A program made the position numbers and the translations under genes. This document shows positions 34,903-46,503 of a stretch of DNA of 64,000 bases, one piece after another. The notes beneath the pieces were generated by a model. It made no database searches. It had not been told where the DNA came from and saw only the letters and a program-made list of their open reading frames with translations. The DNA is from Cavia porcellus (taxonomy: Eukaryota; Chordata; Mammalia; Rodentia; Caviidae): the NCBI RefSeq assembly GCF_034190915.1, contig NW_026947485.1, positions 49,707,019-49,771,018 of the forward strand, given 5' to 3'. The stretch's first letter is position 1; each line of letters starts with the position of its first letter.

Positions 34903-36644
34903 GGTGCATACCAACATGTACTCAGGACCGCACGCACAAGTGAGAGGGAAGAAAACCAGTCAGGGATTAGTTCCTTTCCGACATGAGCATCTGCTTTAAT
35001 TGTATTTAGACAAACCCAATCTCTTTCTTTCCAGGGATGGGTTATGTCACTTCATTTCACATTTCTGTAATCCCTAAGTGAAGTCCATCCCTTTTTCCCC
35101 CAGAAGTGAGCCAGTTAATTTCTTGGGTAGTAATTCAGCAACAGTAGAAAGAAAAATGATGGTGTGTATATATGAAAATGCATTTTGAAAAGAACAGGGA
35201 AGGTTCTTGGTTCCAACTTTAAATATTGACTGATAATTCAACATCTAACTTTTACTGTCAAATGTATTTCTTTTACTAGATAAGGAGCCTAGACATTTTA
35301 ATATTGACCTGCTGGGAATATTTCATTTAAAAAAATAAAAAGAGGGGGGATGTAGCAAACAAGGTTGGAAACCAACGGGCCCAAAGAGGCAGCAGCTATT
35401 AAAGTCAAAGAAAATAAATGAGTGCTCACAAGATAATCTGCAGTGAGTCTCCAGCCTCTGACCTTTAACCCTAGGGTTCCAGGTGAAAGTTTTTTTTTTT
35501 TTTTTTTTAACCTTTCTTTTGAAAAAGTACTACTTGCACTTTTATTGATCAACCCCCTTTAGGTTTCTGTAGAAAAGGTTTTCTCTACTTGGTTTGTGTC
35601 ATATTTGGAGCCAGCTTGAAGGTGAAGCAATAAAAGTGTCAAAACCTTTCATTAGGAGTTCACCAAGAAAGAGGAGACAGAGGAGGAGAAGAAATCTTTG
35701 GTCTGTAACCCCTGGACTAAACATTCTAGTCATTCATCTTCTGGAATTTGACGTGCAGGATTTGGTTACGGTTGACTTTGCTTCTTTGAGACACAGTCTG
35801 AATGCCTCAATTTGATTTTTTGCTTTCAACACATTTTTAGGGATCTGAAGATTTGGGAAGGGCTGTACCATATGGTCTTGATAAGATGATAGATTTTCAC
35901 ATTTTGGAATTGGCAGGAAAGGGTAGGAACTGAATTCATTGTGAGAAGGGAAAATTAAACTCTGGGGCCTAACTCATCTCATGAAAATTCTAGAGCTCTG
36001 GGTCTCTGTGGAGTCAATCTGAACAATGGTTTTGTGTGTGAGTGTGCATGTGTGGGTCCATATGTCCCCCCATGTACAGGAAGAAGTCTTTGTCTCAAGT
36101 GGAAGTCTTCCTGCTCTGACACTGTTTTGGAGAAGAAACCTCTGACAATGTCAAAGAACAAAATAGGGGCCCTAAGCCCCACCTTTCCTGCAAAGGAGAT
36201 GTCCAGAAAGGCACTGGCTCTGAGGGGCACTAAAAGATGACAGAGGCGCGCTTCTCATTAGGGAGTGGACGATTGTGAAGAAGGTCTGAAGTGGACAAGG
36301 GATAAACACAAAGCAGGTGTACCGTACACGGAGTGGAAAGGACCCTGGCAGCCAGGAAATGAAGAAGGGGGTGGCTTCCGTGAGGGTTGACGGGGGACAG
36401 AGCCAGCTCAAGCAAAGGATGTTCGCTCTTTCCTCAGTCTTAGAGCGCAGACAGAGCCAGAAGCGGGGAGCCCCCAGCTCGGCGAGGCTCCGCTCGGGAG
36501 AGGCCGGGGGCGCCTCCTGTCTCAGCCTCTCGGAGCCCTGCGCTCGCCCCCGCGCGCGCCGGGCAGTCCCAGGCCGGGCCGAGCGCCCACTGCTCTCACT
36601 CGCGAGTCCGGGACGCCGCCAGCCGGCCCAGGCCGGGCCGAGCC

Positions 36645-36669
36645 GGGCCGGGCCGGGCCGGGGGCGGGG
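36645..36669 (+). other. Predicted G-quadruplex motif upstream of the CTTNBP2 start codon
   Basis: Five G-runs of 3, 3, 3, 5 and 4 bases are separated by loops of 2, 2, 2 and 1 base. This satisfies the standard G3+N1-7 quadruplex rule with very short loops. The motif overlaps the GC box and is on the coding strand, so it could form in DNA and, if transcribed, in the 5' UTR RNA. Confidence 0.7.
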
Positions 36670-36736
36670 CTGGGGCGCGCGCTCCGGCGCGCGGCGGGTT
36701 AAGCGGCGGGGGCGGCGGCAGAGGGAGGAGGGAGCT

Positions 36737-36767
<31 letters not shown>
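36737..36767 (+). repeat. (CGG)n trinucleotide repeat in the CTTNBP2 5' UTR region
   Basis: About ten uninterrupted CGG/GGC units lie roughly 100 bp before the start codon, followed directly by three tandem 8-bp GGCTCCGA units. Confidence 0.95.
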
Positions 36768-36868
36768 CGGGGCTCCGAGGCTCCGAGGCTCCGAGCGCCG
36801 TCCGCGCGGAGAGGGCTGAGCCCGAGCCGCCGCTCCGAGCTCGCATTCGGTTCCGCGGGTGGAGGAAG

Positions 36869-36949
36869 ATGGCGACGGACGGCGCGAGCTGCGAGCCCGA
36901 CTTGTCCCGCGCCCCGGAGGACGCGGCTGCGGCCACGGCGGAGGCGGCG
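36869..36949 (+). CDS. CTTNBP2: CTTNBP2 coding exon 1 (cortactin-binding protein 2, N-terminus)
   Basis: This is the first coding exon, 27 codons, starting MATDGASCEPDLSRAPEDAA and ending AEAA before a GT donor (GGCG|GTAACC) at 36950. The start peptide matches the CTTNBP2 N-terminus as I remember it from human, with small differences in the alanine-rich stretch. The ATG has a strong context (A at -3, G at +4) and is the first ATG downstream of about position 36420. The exon ends in phase 0 and joins in frame to 48070. CTTNBP2 is known as a brain-enriched, cortactin- and microtubule-associated protein of dendritic spines and a STRIPAK-associated factor. Nothing in this short, low-complexity exon shows that function directly. 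The call rests on the peptide match, the CpG island, and correct splicing to exon 2. Confidence 0.95.
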
Positions 36950-37348
36950 GTAACCGAGGTCCCGGGGCGGGGGCGGGAGGAGGGGACCCCGCTGGAGCCG
37001 ACCCAGGTCCCCGGTGCCCCTCGATCCCAGACCCTCGGGGCGCCCTCTCCCCTCGGTTTGGCCCTTCCCCTCGGAGCGTCCCTTCCTCGAGGTGCCCCGA
37101 CGGACACGGGCGGGTTCCGGTGGGGCGAGGTGGCCAGCGGGCTGGGGGTCCTGGCATCCTGTGCCAACCCTGGCCCACCTCTTCCCGCCCCCGGGATTCG
37201 GCCGGGACCGCGTCAGTGCGGGCGGCGGAGCGGACCCCCCATTGTTCATCACTGGCAGCAGGCGCCCGTCTTGGGTGCCTGGCACCTCTGCGCGGACCCG
37301 GAGGGCACGAGGCGGAGGACCCGTCGCTGGGCAGATGTGGGGATGCCC

Positions 37349-37350
37349 AT

Positions 37351-37383
<33 letters not shown>

Positions 37384-37384
37384 G
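37349..37384 (+). repeat. (GT)n-(CG)n-(GT)n microsatellite in the CpG island
   Basis: Alternating purine-pyrimidine tract with GT runs around a central CGCGCGCG, of the kind able to adopt Z-DNA. Confidence 0.93.
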
Positions 37385-39654
37385 TTCCTCGGTTCCTGTG
37401 CCTGGAGAGGCCCGGAGCGCCACCGTTTCGGGTCCCGTTGCCCCTCCTGCACTTGGCGGTGGCAGGGTCTTGCTTCTCAAGGTAGTGCCCGACCGAGGTG
37501 GAAGGTTTGCACCTGGTTTCTATGTTGTTCCCTTTCGCTGGTTTCTGAAAGAGGAATCCTCCTCCGTCCCTAGCTGATCTTGGCTTTGGCACCCAAAATA
37601 TGCCCGACAACAGAGACTGGTGGGTGGTTTTCAACCTCTACAGACACTGGGGAGGATGATTTATATTTTCTGGGTGGAAAACGTTCTTAGGGTTTGGAAA
37701 ACGGCTTCGCAGGGTTTGCAAAGATCTCTAAAGAAAGGCCGATCTGGGGAGCGCCTCCCACTCTCGGCCGGATCTGGCAGCTCCCGCCAGTGATTCCGAG
37801 GGGGATGGTGCGAGTGGATCGCGGACGCCCCCTTGATTCCTCCCACCACCTGGGCTGAGTCTGAGTGCGAGCGACCGAGGCCAGGGCGGGGCGTGAACGC
37901 CGGAGCTGCCTCGCCTCCTCCCACTGTGGAAGGTAGGGCTGGAAGAAGAGGGAGAGTTCTGGAGGAAAGTGGGGGTTAGAGGAGCTGCTTTTGGATAGGA
38001 AAGGCACTGAGAGAGGCAGGAAAGAGGGCTGCTGATCTCTGCTTGGAAACTGGCAAATTTTGACCTAAAACTTTAGGAAAATCGAGTTTTCATTCTTTGC
38101 ATGGAAGATGAGAACTTGTAAAAGAGTTCTAATGAAACCCTTCCACTGGTGAATCAGTTTCCCTGAGGTACAATAAGGAAGTTAGCTAGCTGTTAAAACA
38201 ACAGACCTCTCTGAGAAGTTGAAAGCTTTGCGCGCTTGCATCCCCAAGAGATGGCTAGGGGAAGGGAGGAGGGGGAGGAGGAATAAAAAGGTGTGTGTCT
38301 GTGTCCCAGAGGGCTGAATTTGTTTGATTACCTAGAAGGGGCTTCTTTCTGCGTCGCTTAGTATTTTAATCACCTGACATTTAAAGGCAAACATCTGATT
38401 TATCGTGTACAGCTGACATATAGATTTATTGGACTGTAAACAATGTCTTGGTTGCCAGGAATATTTTTACCCTAGCAAAGCCAATGTTTCCAGCCTGCTG
38501 CTTAGGATTCGGATTTTTTCTGCTGCTCCTTTGGGATTTGATAATTTTACCCTTGTTAATGAGAATGGCCATGAAAAATCTGTGAAAATGAACCTTCTTT
38601 GTTATTGATGTAGACTCCATTAGAGCTCCAAGATGCAGATGGTTCTTAACCTAATAGGTTTCTTTTTAAAAATAACTTTGAACTTTTAAGTAAAAATTGG
38701 ATGATTTCTTATGCAGCAAAACTGGGCTTTTTAATTTTTCCAGTTAGTTTTGACTTGGAAGGATACAGCTGCTTTATATCAGCCTCTTGACTGAGACTGA
38801 TATTTAAATTGAAAAACTAGGTAAAGGAATGATACTTTTATAACTGCTTTTTAAAAAGTGGTGTTAAAAAAGGCATATTCTAAATTTTGGGTGCTTGTCA
38901 ATAGATGACTTATTTTAATGGATAGTTCTCTTTTTGTATTTTGGAGATTTAGTTCATTTCAAATTGATTTACATATTGTGCATTTTTATATATACATTTG
39001 GCAGCAAGGAGCCAAAGGAGCCTCCAAAGAAGTAGGCTATTTTTGAACATGAATGTTTTCACCGAGTTTTGACTATTTAGATTGTTGCCTAGGAACAAGT
39101 TTAATTTATAGTTTTTAGTTTTGTATCATTTTCAGTAGACTGTTTTAAATTTAGTTTGTGATTCTTGTAGTTAGCAGTTTAAATACTGAAAGCATCCCAA
39201 GTGTAAAGCTGGCTAACAGCTACAGTATTCAGTAGGATCATATTAATAGTGTTTGCTATGAACTAGGCCAGAAGATCTGAGTTATTTTCAGTGCCTCGGC
39301 CCAGTGTGACGACTTTTATAGGCCATATTGATAGTTCTGTTCTGAAACTATCTCCTAATAAATAAGGCAGTATGAAAAACAGAAATTTTCTGATTTTTAT
39401 TGTCACTAATGAATTTAGGAGCTAAAGGAAAATGGAGATCTATTTAGAGCAATATTTGGGAAGCCAACCAGTGTTTTTTTTATTATTCTGGTCTTTCTGA
39501 AGCAGCTAATATGCAAAAACTAGGTATAAAGTTTGTTGTCATAGTGATAGTGACAAGTACTTGGACAATGTTTTTGTTAAAAAGTGCACAACAGTGATGC
39601 TAAACAAATTAATAGAATTTTTTTTCCTTTTTTTAAAACAATTTTTAAATTTTT

Positions 39655-39770
39655 CTTTAGAGATAGGATCTAGCTATGTGATTTAGGCCATTCTTGAATT
39701 TAATGTATAGCCTAGGCTACTCTTGAACTCTCCTTCCTCTTGCCTCAGCCTCTTGAGTGCTAGGATTATA
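39655..39770 (-). mobile_element. B1-like SINE, antisense
   Basis: TTAGAGATAGGATCTAGCTATGTG, TAGCCTAGGCTACTCTTGAACTCTCC, CTTGCCTCAGCCTCTTGAGTGCTAGGATTATA. Confidence 0.85.
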
Positions 39771-39923
39771 AAATTTTCCTGTCAGCCACATTTTTGTATT
39801 TTAGAATATAGTACTGAGTGTAAATTCAATGAAAATAACCTTATTACCAATTTCACCAAGTTCTCTCAAACAACTAAATTATATATCAGCTATGGAATAT
39901 TCAAAATTTCATAGAATATTCAG

Positions 39924-39983
39924 CAGGCAGTCGTGAGTTCGATCCCCGGTACCGATAAAAAGCAAAAAGACAAAAAAAAAAAA
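39924..39983 (+). mobile_element. 5'-truncated young ID-type SINE in CTTNBP2 intron 1
   Basis: Only the 3' part is present: GCAGGCAGTCGTGAGTTCG, the B box, then CCGATAAAAAGCAAAAAGAC and an A tail. It is flanked by a perfect 20-bp target-site duplication, AAATTTCATAGAATATTCAG (39904-39923 and 39983-40002). The A box is lost, so it cannot be an active Pol III gene. Confidence 0.92.
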
Positions 39984-42900
39984 AATTTCATAGAATATTC
40001 AGAAGAAATGATATAGACTTATCACACCCACTGAACGTATTGAAAGGCAAATAAACAGCATTTTTGCTGCCCCCAAATAACATATTTCAAGTGATAGAAA
40101 TTGTCATATACAAGGGAATCAAATCAGAGACTATGGTGTCATAACAGGTACAAATGATTTACACTAGAAGTATTGGGAGGAAGAATTAGAGAATTCCCAA
40201 CAGAAAGATAGCATCTCGTGGGTCTTGAGATACATGGAAGACACTGACAATCCAGGAGGCAGTGTACACTATGACTGGTTCCTCAAATGCTTTTGTTTGT
40301 TGTTTTGAGAAAGGCACATAAAAAGAGGTTTCAGAGATGATTATAGAAGTTTTGATTTTAGCCTCAGTATGTGCTTTAGAAGAAATAGCTTAAAATGTAC
40401 ACAAATTGACTGGAATATTTTCCAAAGATAGGAATCTAACCACTTTCAGTGTGATGCTTTCCACTCTATTTTTTGTCTTAAATGATAGGTTGTATATTTC
40501 TGCTTGCACCTATTTTGTTTTGTTGGGTTGTTGGGTTGCTGTTCTTGCCATTATTTATGACAAGAGCAGTTTTGTAGAGAGAAAAACATTTGTCCTATTT
40601 GTGATTGAATCTGTGCCTCGGCTAGATTGCCAGTTGGTTCTATCATCATGTGTTTCACATAAATTTATGAATTGAGAAAATGTTTCACAGCCTTAGTGCT
40701 TAACAGTTTATAGATATCTGCTGTTGATCATGTGGACAGCAAGACTATGGCTGTGAGAAACTAAACTCTTTGATCAAGAAGAGTTGCGGGAGTTTATTTG
40801 TAAAAGAAAGCACAGGTTCCTTAGCACAGTGAGATAAAATGTCAAAACGCCCATCAAAAGCTGTGTCATGATACCTAATGTTGATTGGTTAATTAGAAAA
40901 TTTTCTTCATGTGATGCCAGATTACAATAAGATCATTAGCTTGTGGTTTATAATATCTAATATCATAGTTATTGCAAATCTCAAGTCAAAATATGACCCT
41001 GATTTTTATCTTTTTCCATTTTAATTTTTATATTTACCCCCTACCCTGACCGACTGCTTTTCTCATGCTTTCCAGATTTAAAGTTTTTCAACACTACTAG
41101 TTTGTCTTTGGATTCCTTGTCTTCCAGGTTAAACTGAGCATAAGTAGTGGTAAGGGTGACCCTCAGTTCTTTCAATAATGAGTCAAAGCGGTGTCATCCA
41201 CTGAGACATGGAGGATGTGATGATGGATAGATGAACAAGAGACAGATGGAGGAAAGTACAGATAATGAGAACAGGGAATGAAAGGAAAAACAAAGCAGAA
41301 GGGAGATCTGACAGGGTCTTCAAATAGTCTTGAACTGTGCAGAATGTGGAGCTAGAATTCAACTTCAAATGCCACGTCTTTGCCTACTTCCATGCCACCT
41401 AAATCTATTTGAGTATTGCTTTGGAAAGAGACTTTATTCAAATGTATTGTATTTGATTGGATTCATCTCCATCAGAACTCCATTGCAAAGCTTAGATAGC
41501 ATTGAAAGGAAGACCTGTCTTGTCTCTTCAGTGAAAGAAGTGGAGAACAGTTACCAGAGAATAATGATGATGGCATCAATATATAAAGAATTTTTAAATT
41601 TTTATTTTAATCCTTTATAAATAAATTGTACAGAGATGGGCACATACTAGCAATGTAGAACTTGGTGCCAACAATATAGAAATTCTTATTTTAGGGGGGA
41701 AATTGTATTTTTTTAAAAAGTTTTTAGTAAGCAACTAATAGGTTGAGGATTGATTAGAGTGATTGCTGTAGATAATGCAGAATAGCCAAGTTAACATTAC
41801 TGTGTATGGTTGTTTATTAATTATTTAATCTTGTCCGTTTTGTGTTTCATTGAAAAGGCAGCAAGATGATTCCAAAGGCCTGGATAAGATCTCCCACAAA
41901 ATCATTTTGTTTTCCATGCCCCAGCCCTGTCATTTGAAAGCCAGCATGCTGACATTTGCCACCTATAGAGAATCAAGACAATATTCTTCAAAGCATTACA
42001 GGCTTCTTAAAGGACCATTGTTAGATCTGGATGTCTCCTTGCGTGTACAGCTCATCTGTGTCAGGCTGTTGGAACATTGAAAGCTGAGTTTTGATGGACA
42101 TAGATTTGTTTTTTCTAGGTTGTGGCCCTTTCTTTCCCTGAAGAGGAAATGGAGTCTGAGAAAGGATCCGAGAGGAGGAAAAGGGAGGTAACTGGGCTTA
42201 ATTATTAGGGAAGGCCATCCCTGACTGAGCCAGTTCTCTGCTTTTCATTCCAGCTTTCTCTTAGTTAAAATTAGTTGCATCCATTACCAGGTTTCCTTCC
42301 TGACATTGTTTCCTTGTCAATATTACCTCCTCCCAATGGATGAAGTGCCTCCTCTTGCATGAACGACCCCAGAATGTGGTGGATTTGAGATGCATAGTAG
42401 ACTCCATGTCCTCGGAATGTTGGTTTAGAGGCTTCCTTGCCTTTCAGGTTACAGTGAATGACTTGCGTATCATTAACTGAATGAGTGGACAGTTACTTAG
42501 TACCTCCTAATATAATATGGTTCTTGGTGATTTTTTTTTCCTTAGGCTTCATGCACTAGGCACTTAACACCAAAAGTTGGGCTAACCATACATCTCAGAT
42601 AAGATCATGGGAAATGGTAATATTCCTATTGACCTGACACATCAAGTGAGGGTGAGGAAATAGTGAACAGTCATTGTAAGTTTAATATGTGGAAATGCAC
42701 ACAGCAGGACATGATTAATTGCCAAATGAAATGAAACAGGAGTCTCCAAGACTGAATTGAGGCAGCAGAGTATTTCTGGATTATAGGAGGCGTGCATTAG
42801 TGGGCTTCCAGCTATTCACTGAAGAAAGATGGAATCAAATGAGAAGACAAAGGGGACTTAGAGCAAAATGAGAGATATACATCCCATCATGAGAACTCTT

Positions 42901-43379
42901 CTGTGTAGAGAGAGGAATCAGGACGAATACTAAAACAAGAAGTAACAAGCAATTTTTTAAATAGTTTAAAACAATGAAAAGCATGTAATTTTCTTTATGA
43001 AAAATCTTATAATGGACTAAATTCACACTGCATTCTTAGAAAGCTAGATTTAATTTTTTCCACATTAATAATAGTCTTCCGTTTTTTTTTTATCAGTTTG
43101 AAATTTCAAGATGTCCCGTTTTGTATTTCCTTCTTTACAGTCCTCTTTCATCTATATCACACAAGTCTTGCTTACAGAGTTCTAAATGCATTTTTAATTA
43201 TTAGCATACATCATTAGACTAGGAGGAAAATACATTTCTGTAACTTCTGAGAAAAGAGGCAAAAATCAGTTTTCCCCAAGTACTTCTCAAAGGCTTTTAG
43301 TCTCAGGGAATGACCTAAATTTCCTTAGGCCAATAATTCAGTTACCCTGCTGATATGTGAAATCAAAACATTTGGTGGC

Positions 43380-43510
43380 TGGAGGAGATTTTAGAGATCA
43401 TTTAGGCTAGTATCATCATTTTACTGATTAGAAACCTGAGAACCAAACAGATGAAACTTGTTTGCTTTCTTTGCAGATCGGTCACTAGCACATGTCTCAC
43501 CATGCCTTGC
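43380..43510 (+). mobile_element. MIR-like fragment
   Basis: AGGAGATTTTAGAGATCATTTAGGCTAG, then CATCATTTTACTGATTAGAAACCTGAGAA, resembles a MIR-type core. Confidence 0.6.
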
Positions 43511-45559
43511 AGTCTACATGCTTTCTTAGACAACCTTCCTTTTCTGTAGTTTAAAGTCATTGATAAAGGCAGGTGCAGCCCACTGAATTTTAAGGTTGGA
43601 AGGGTCCAAGGATCCAAGGAAGGATCATTGACAGGAAGAGCCGGAGAATATGTGTGACTTTTTGTTTGGTTCCCTGGTTTTATCCAGTATCCCTGATAAG
43701 ACTGATTTGTTTGGGCAAAGGTTTGAGGGGCACTTGGGCACCGTGGCTCAGATTATCTCCTGAACACTTTTTTTTTGTAACTAGTCTGTATGCTGACTCT
43801 GTTGGTTCACCCAAGGGTATTGGCAAGGCCCTTTTGGCCCTATTTGACTGTGGCTGTTGAATTCCCCGCATAAACCCAGTGTTTTAGATTTGGAAGGAGA
43901 GATGAGGAAATTTGGTGTTGGCCTGTGTTTAATTCTGGCAGTTTAATATGACTAAATTCAGCCAGTTTCTGTTTTGTCTGCTTTCTGTCTCCCTGTCTGT
44001 ATGAGAAAATCCTGAAGAATGCCTGCAGCACACCACCTTGATTAACTCAGGGCTGCAAAAACTGCTGTGTGTGAACACTGAGAGTTTGTAGTATTGTTCC
44101 TTTTTTCATTTATATATACATATATTATAAATAAGTACATTTTAATAATTAATACAGTACACAGTAAATTAATACTATATTATTAGACATGCCTTGTCAT
44201 ATCCCATAAAAGAGCATTTTCTACTTGGTGTCTAGAGGCTGGATTTTTTATACTAAGTATTCATAAGCACTTTTCCTATAACACTTCTTTTCCTGGCAAA
44301 TGTAGTGGTGTAAGAGTGACTTGTGGTGTTGAAATTTAGCAGCTCTGCTTTGTTTTTTATTATTTTGAGTCCCTTTCTATCACTAATACATGATGAATTT
44401 TTCTTTTTTAACTGGGAAGTGAGAAAAGAAATCTGACAGTGAGCATGTCTAATGTGATTATTGGGGAGGGGGTCATGTTTTTACAGACACCTTGATGGAA
44501 ATCTTAATTTTTTTTATGTGAAGCACAGTATTTAGCTCTATTCTATGTTCTGTCTTGAAACTTGGACTGTCAAGGTTGTCTTTTATAAATAGATTATAAG
44601 ATTTAGGACAATTTTATTATAATTATAAAAATTTAGGTCAATCTTATTATAAGATTTAGGACAATTATTTTTGCTTTGTACCAAAGAAACATTAATGATT
44701 TTTTTTGCAACTTTCAGTACCTTTGTATCATGCATACATCAGATAAATGCCATTTCTTAATTGGGACTTTTGTTTCTATACTTATTTTTCCAAAAATAGC
44801 AAAATGCATTACATTTGTTTATAAAATAACCTAAGTCTTAAGATCTCTAGCATGTTTTTTTCATACTTTCTGTTTTTCTTTTACTCTTTTTTTTGGCCAG
44901 AATAGGAGTGGGAAATTAATATTTTCAGAATGAAAATCTGAAACAATTACTATAATATTTTTATTATTTAAAGCCAGGAATTAGTGTTTTACTGGGGAAA
45001 AAGACATATAGGGAAGAGAGAGATACACATTATACTGTATGAAGTATTACTTAATACATTGTGATTAGAGAAGGATTTATTTTTACCATTTTGTGTGACA
45101 ATCTATGGCTCAGCAAGGACCCTTGTAACAATTTTTTTTAAAAAATGAATTTTTTTTGATGATACAAAGAAAAACAGTTGGTGCAGGGCACATGCTGGTG
45201 ACAGAAGCATGGTGAGTTCTCTTAACTCAAACATCAATCAGGATCTTGGCAATGTTCTTTATAATTTGTTAGTTTTTAACGTGGTATACTTTGCTTATAA
45301 AGTTTTAGGGAAACAAGGACAGTAAAACATATGATTAATTAAAACCTTTAAACCAAGCAGGAGCAACATTAATACGACATTAACCTTTAAAACACCTAGG
45401 AGTTACGCTTATTGCCCCATCTCAGTAGAAAAAACCAGGATACAAGTCTGTCTTTCATCATAGTCAATAAACTGTGTTTATTGTGTTTAGGCTGGTAGGT
45501 TTTCAGAGCAACTGGCTCTGAGCCAGTGTCCCACTCCTCCCTACATAAAACATTTGGAT

Positions 45560-45680
45560 TAATAGTAACTGCCTGTGTTTATTTAGTACTTACATGTTCT
45601 TGTTTAATCCTCGTTAGAACTTTGAAGAGTAGATGTTAGGATTTTTATGGTATGCATGAGAAAACAAGAGACTCGGGTAA
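45560..45680 (+). mobile_element. MIR-family fragment
   Basis: TTGTTTAATCCTCGTTAGAACTTTGAAGAGTAGATGTTAGG, then GCATGAGAAAACAAGAGACTCGGG. Confidence 0.72.
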
Positions 45681-45699
45681 ATTGTAGGTATGCTTTTTA

Positions 45700-45875
45700 A
45701 AGTGCAGTTTTCCATCAGCAATATCAGCAACAGCTTGTTAGAAAGGCAAATTCATACCCTGCCCTGGTTACTGAATTAGAATTTCTAGGAACGGGCCTCA
45801 GCATGTAGTTCATGTTTTAAGCAAAAGTATCCAAGTGATTGTTAGGCGTGCCAGAGTTTTAGAACAATTGTTTAG
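45700..45875 (+). mobile_element. MER5A-type hAT fossil
   Basis: CAACAGCTTGTTAGAAAGGCAAATTC, ACTGAATTAGAATTTCTAGG, GCCTCAGCATGTAGTTCATGTTTTAAGC and CCAAGTGATTGTTAGGCGTG follow MER5A in order. Confidence 0.85.
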
Positions 45876-46442
45876 AAGGCTGTATGTGCTAATGCCCTGT
45901 AGTGGAAATGAAAGTTGGAACCTGGTATACTGGATCTTACTGTTTACTGGGAACAGCTGTAAACCTTCTAAACAGTGTTCTTCCAGAGCTATATATATGT
46001 TAGACCTGCTATAGATTTATCTCTTCTCTCTTTCCTTCCATAGGCCCTTTTAATTTCTATTTTCTAAATAATTGCTCTATCTTGTGTATATGTGCAAAAA
46101 AAAACAATTTAGATAGGAAGATCTTTTAAAAATCTTCCTTCGTAGCACCACCTAACACTGATCTTTTTCCCTTTTATAGCATCATATCTCCTTCCAAAAG
46201 GCTTCTTTGAAATGAGATGTGACTCATCTTTGTCATGCTTTGTAAGAACCCTGAGATCATTTTTGTGCTTGGTTATAACAATACTGTTCTGTATTCATAG
46301 GGATAGCCTGGTGTGAAGTACATAAATGCAAAAATAATTCTTATTGGTTAAGTTATTAGAATGGCGGCTTTTAATCTGATCTTACAGAGCCTATTCTGGA
46401 ATGTTGGTACAGTGTGGTATAAAGTGTGAAGACACAACGCAG

Positions 46443-46503
46443 TATACAGTATATATAAATATATATGTATGTATGTATATGTATATATATATATATATAT
46501 ATG
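46443..46503 (+). repeat. (TATA/TATG)n microsatellite
   Basis: Alternating TATA, TATG and TATATAT units over about 60 bp. Confidence 0.93.

Larger units (their letters stand above)
1..36400. other. Upstream intergenic flank of CTTNBP2
   Basis: No exon, RNA gene or intact processed gene copy could be supported in this 36 kb. Open frames are short, lack family resemblance and mostly overlap repeats. Recognisable repeats are listed separately. Stretches between them where I see nothing specific include 1-400, 1700-2380, 6250-8640, 11.1-12.8 kb, 18.0-19.75 kb, 22.65-23.8 kb, 30.0-30.6 kb, 31.4-33.9 kb and 34.9-36.4 kb. Confidence 0.75.
36640..36868 (+). promoter_or_regulatory. CTTNBP2: Presumed TATA-less core promoter and 5' UTR of CTTNBP2
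   Basis: A perfect Sp1-type GC box (GGGGCGGGGC) lies at 36661-36670, inside a GGGCC repeat run, about 200 bp before the start codon. No TATA box is visible. The stretch also holds a (GGC)n run and three direct copies of GGCTCCGA (36771-36794). The transcription start cannot be placed from sequence alone; it is inferred to lie between about 36.5 and 36.8 kb. No ATG occurs between about 36420 and the CTTNBP2 start codon, so a transcript starting there would have no upstream ATG. Confidence 0.65.
36420..37480. promoter_or_regulatory. CTTNBP2: CpG island over the CTTNBP2 promoter and exon 1
   Basis: GC content and CpG density rise abruptly at about 36.42 kb and fall away after about 37.48 kb, with a weaker GC-rich shoulder to about 37.92 kb. 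The surrounding DNA is AT-rich and CpG-poor. The island covers the 5' UTR, exon 1 and the first ~500 bp of intron 1. This is the usual arrangement for a mammalian CpG-island promoter. Long open frames on both strands here come from the scarcity of AT-rich stop codons. Confidence 0.93.

Noticed and set aside
36000..36420. Divergent (bidirectional) gene on the minus strand sharing the CpG island
   Set aside because: No minus-strand first-exon peptide or donor could be recognised to the left of the island. An upstream antisense transcript cannot be excluded without RNA data.
36172..37634. Several long open frames (up to about 330 codons on the minus strand) across the CpG island
   Set aside because: They overlap each other in several frames on both strands, have extreme Arg/Pro/Gly/Ala composition and no recognisable domain. 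They follow from stop-poor GC-rich DNA. Only the CTTNBP2 exon is supported.
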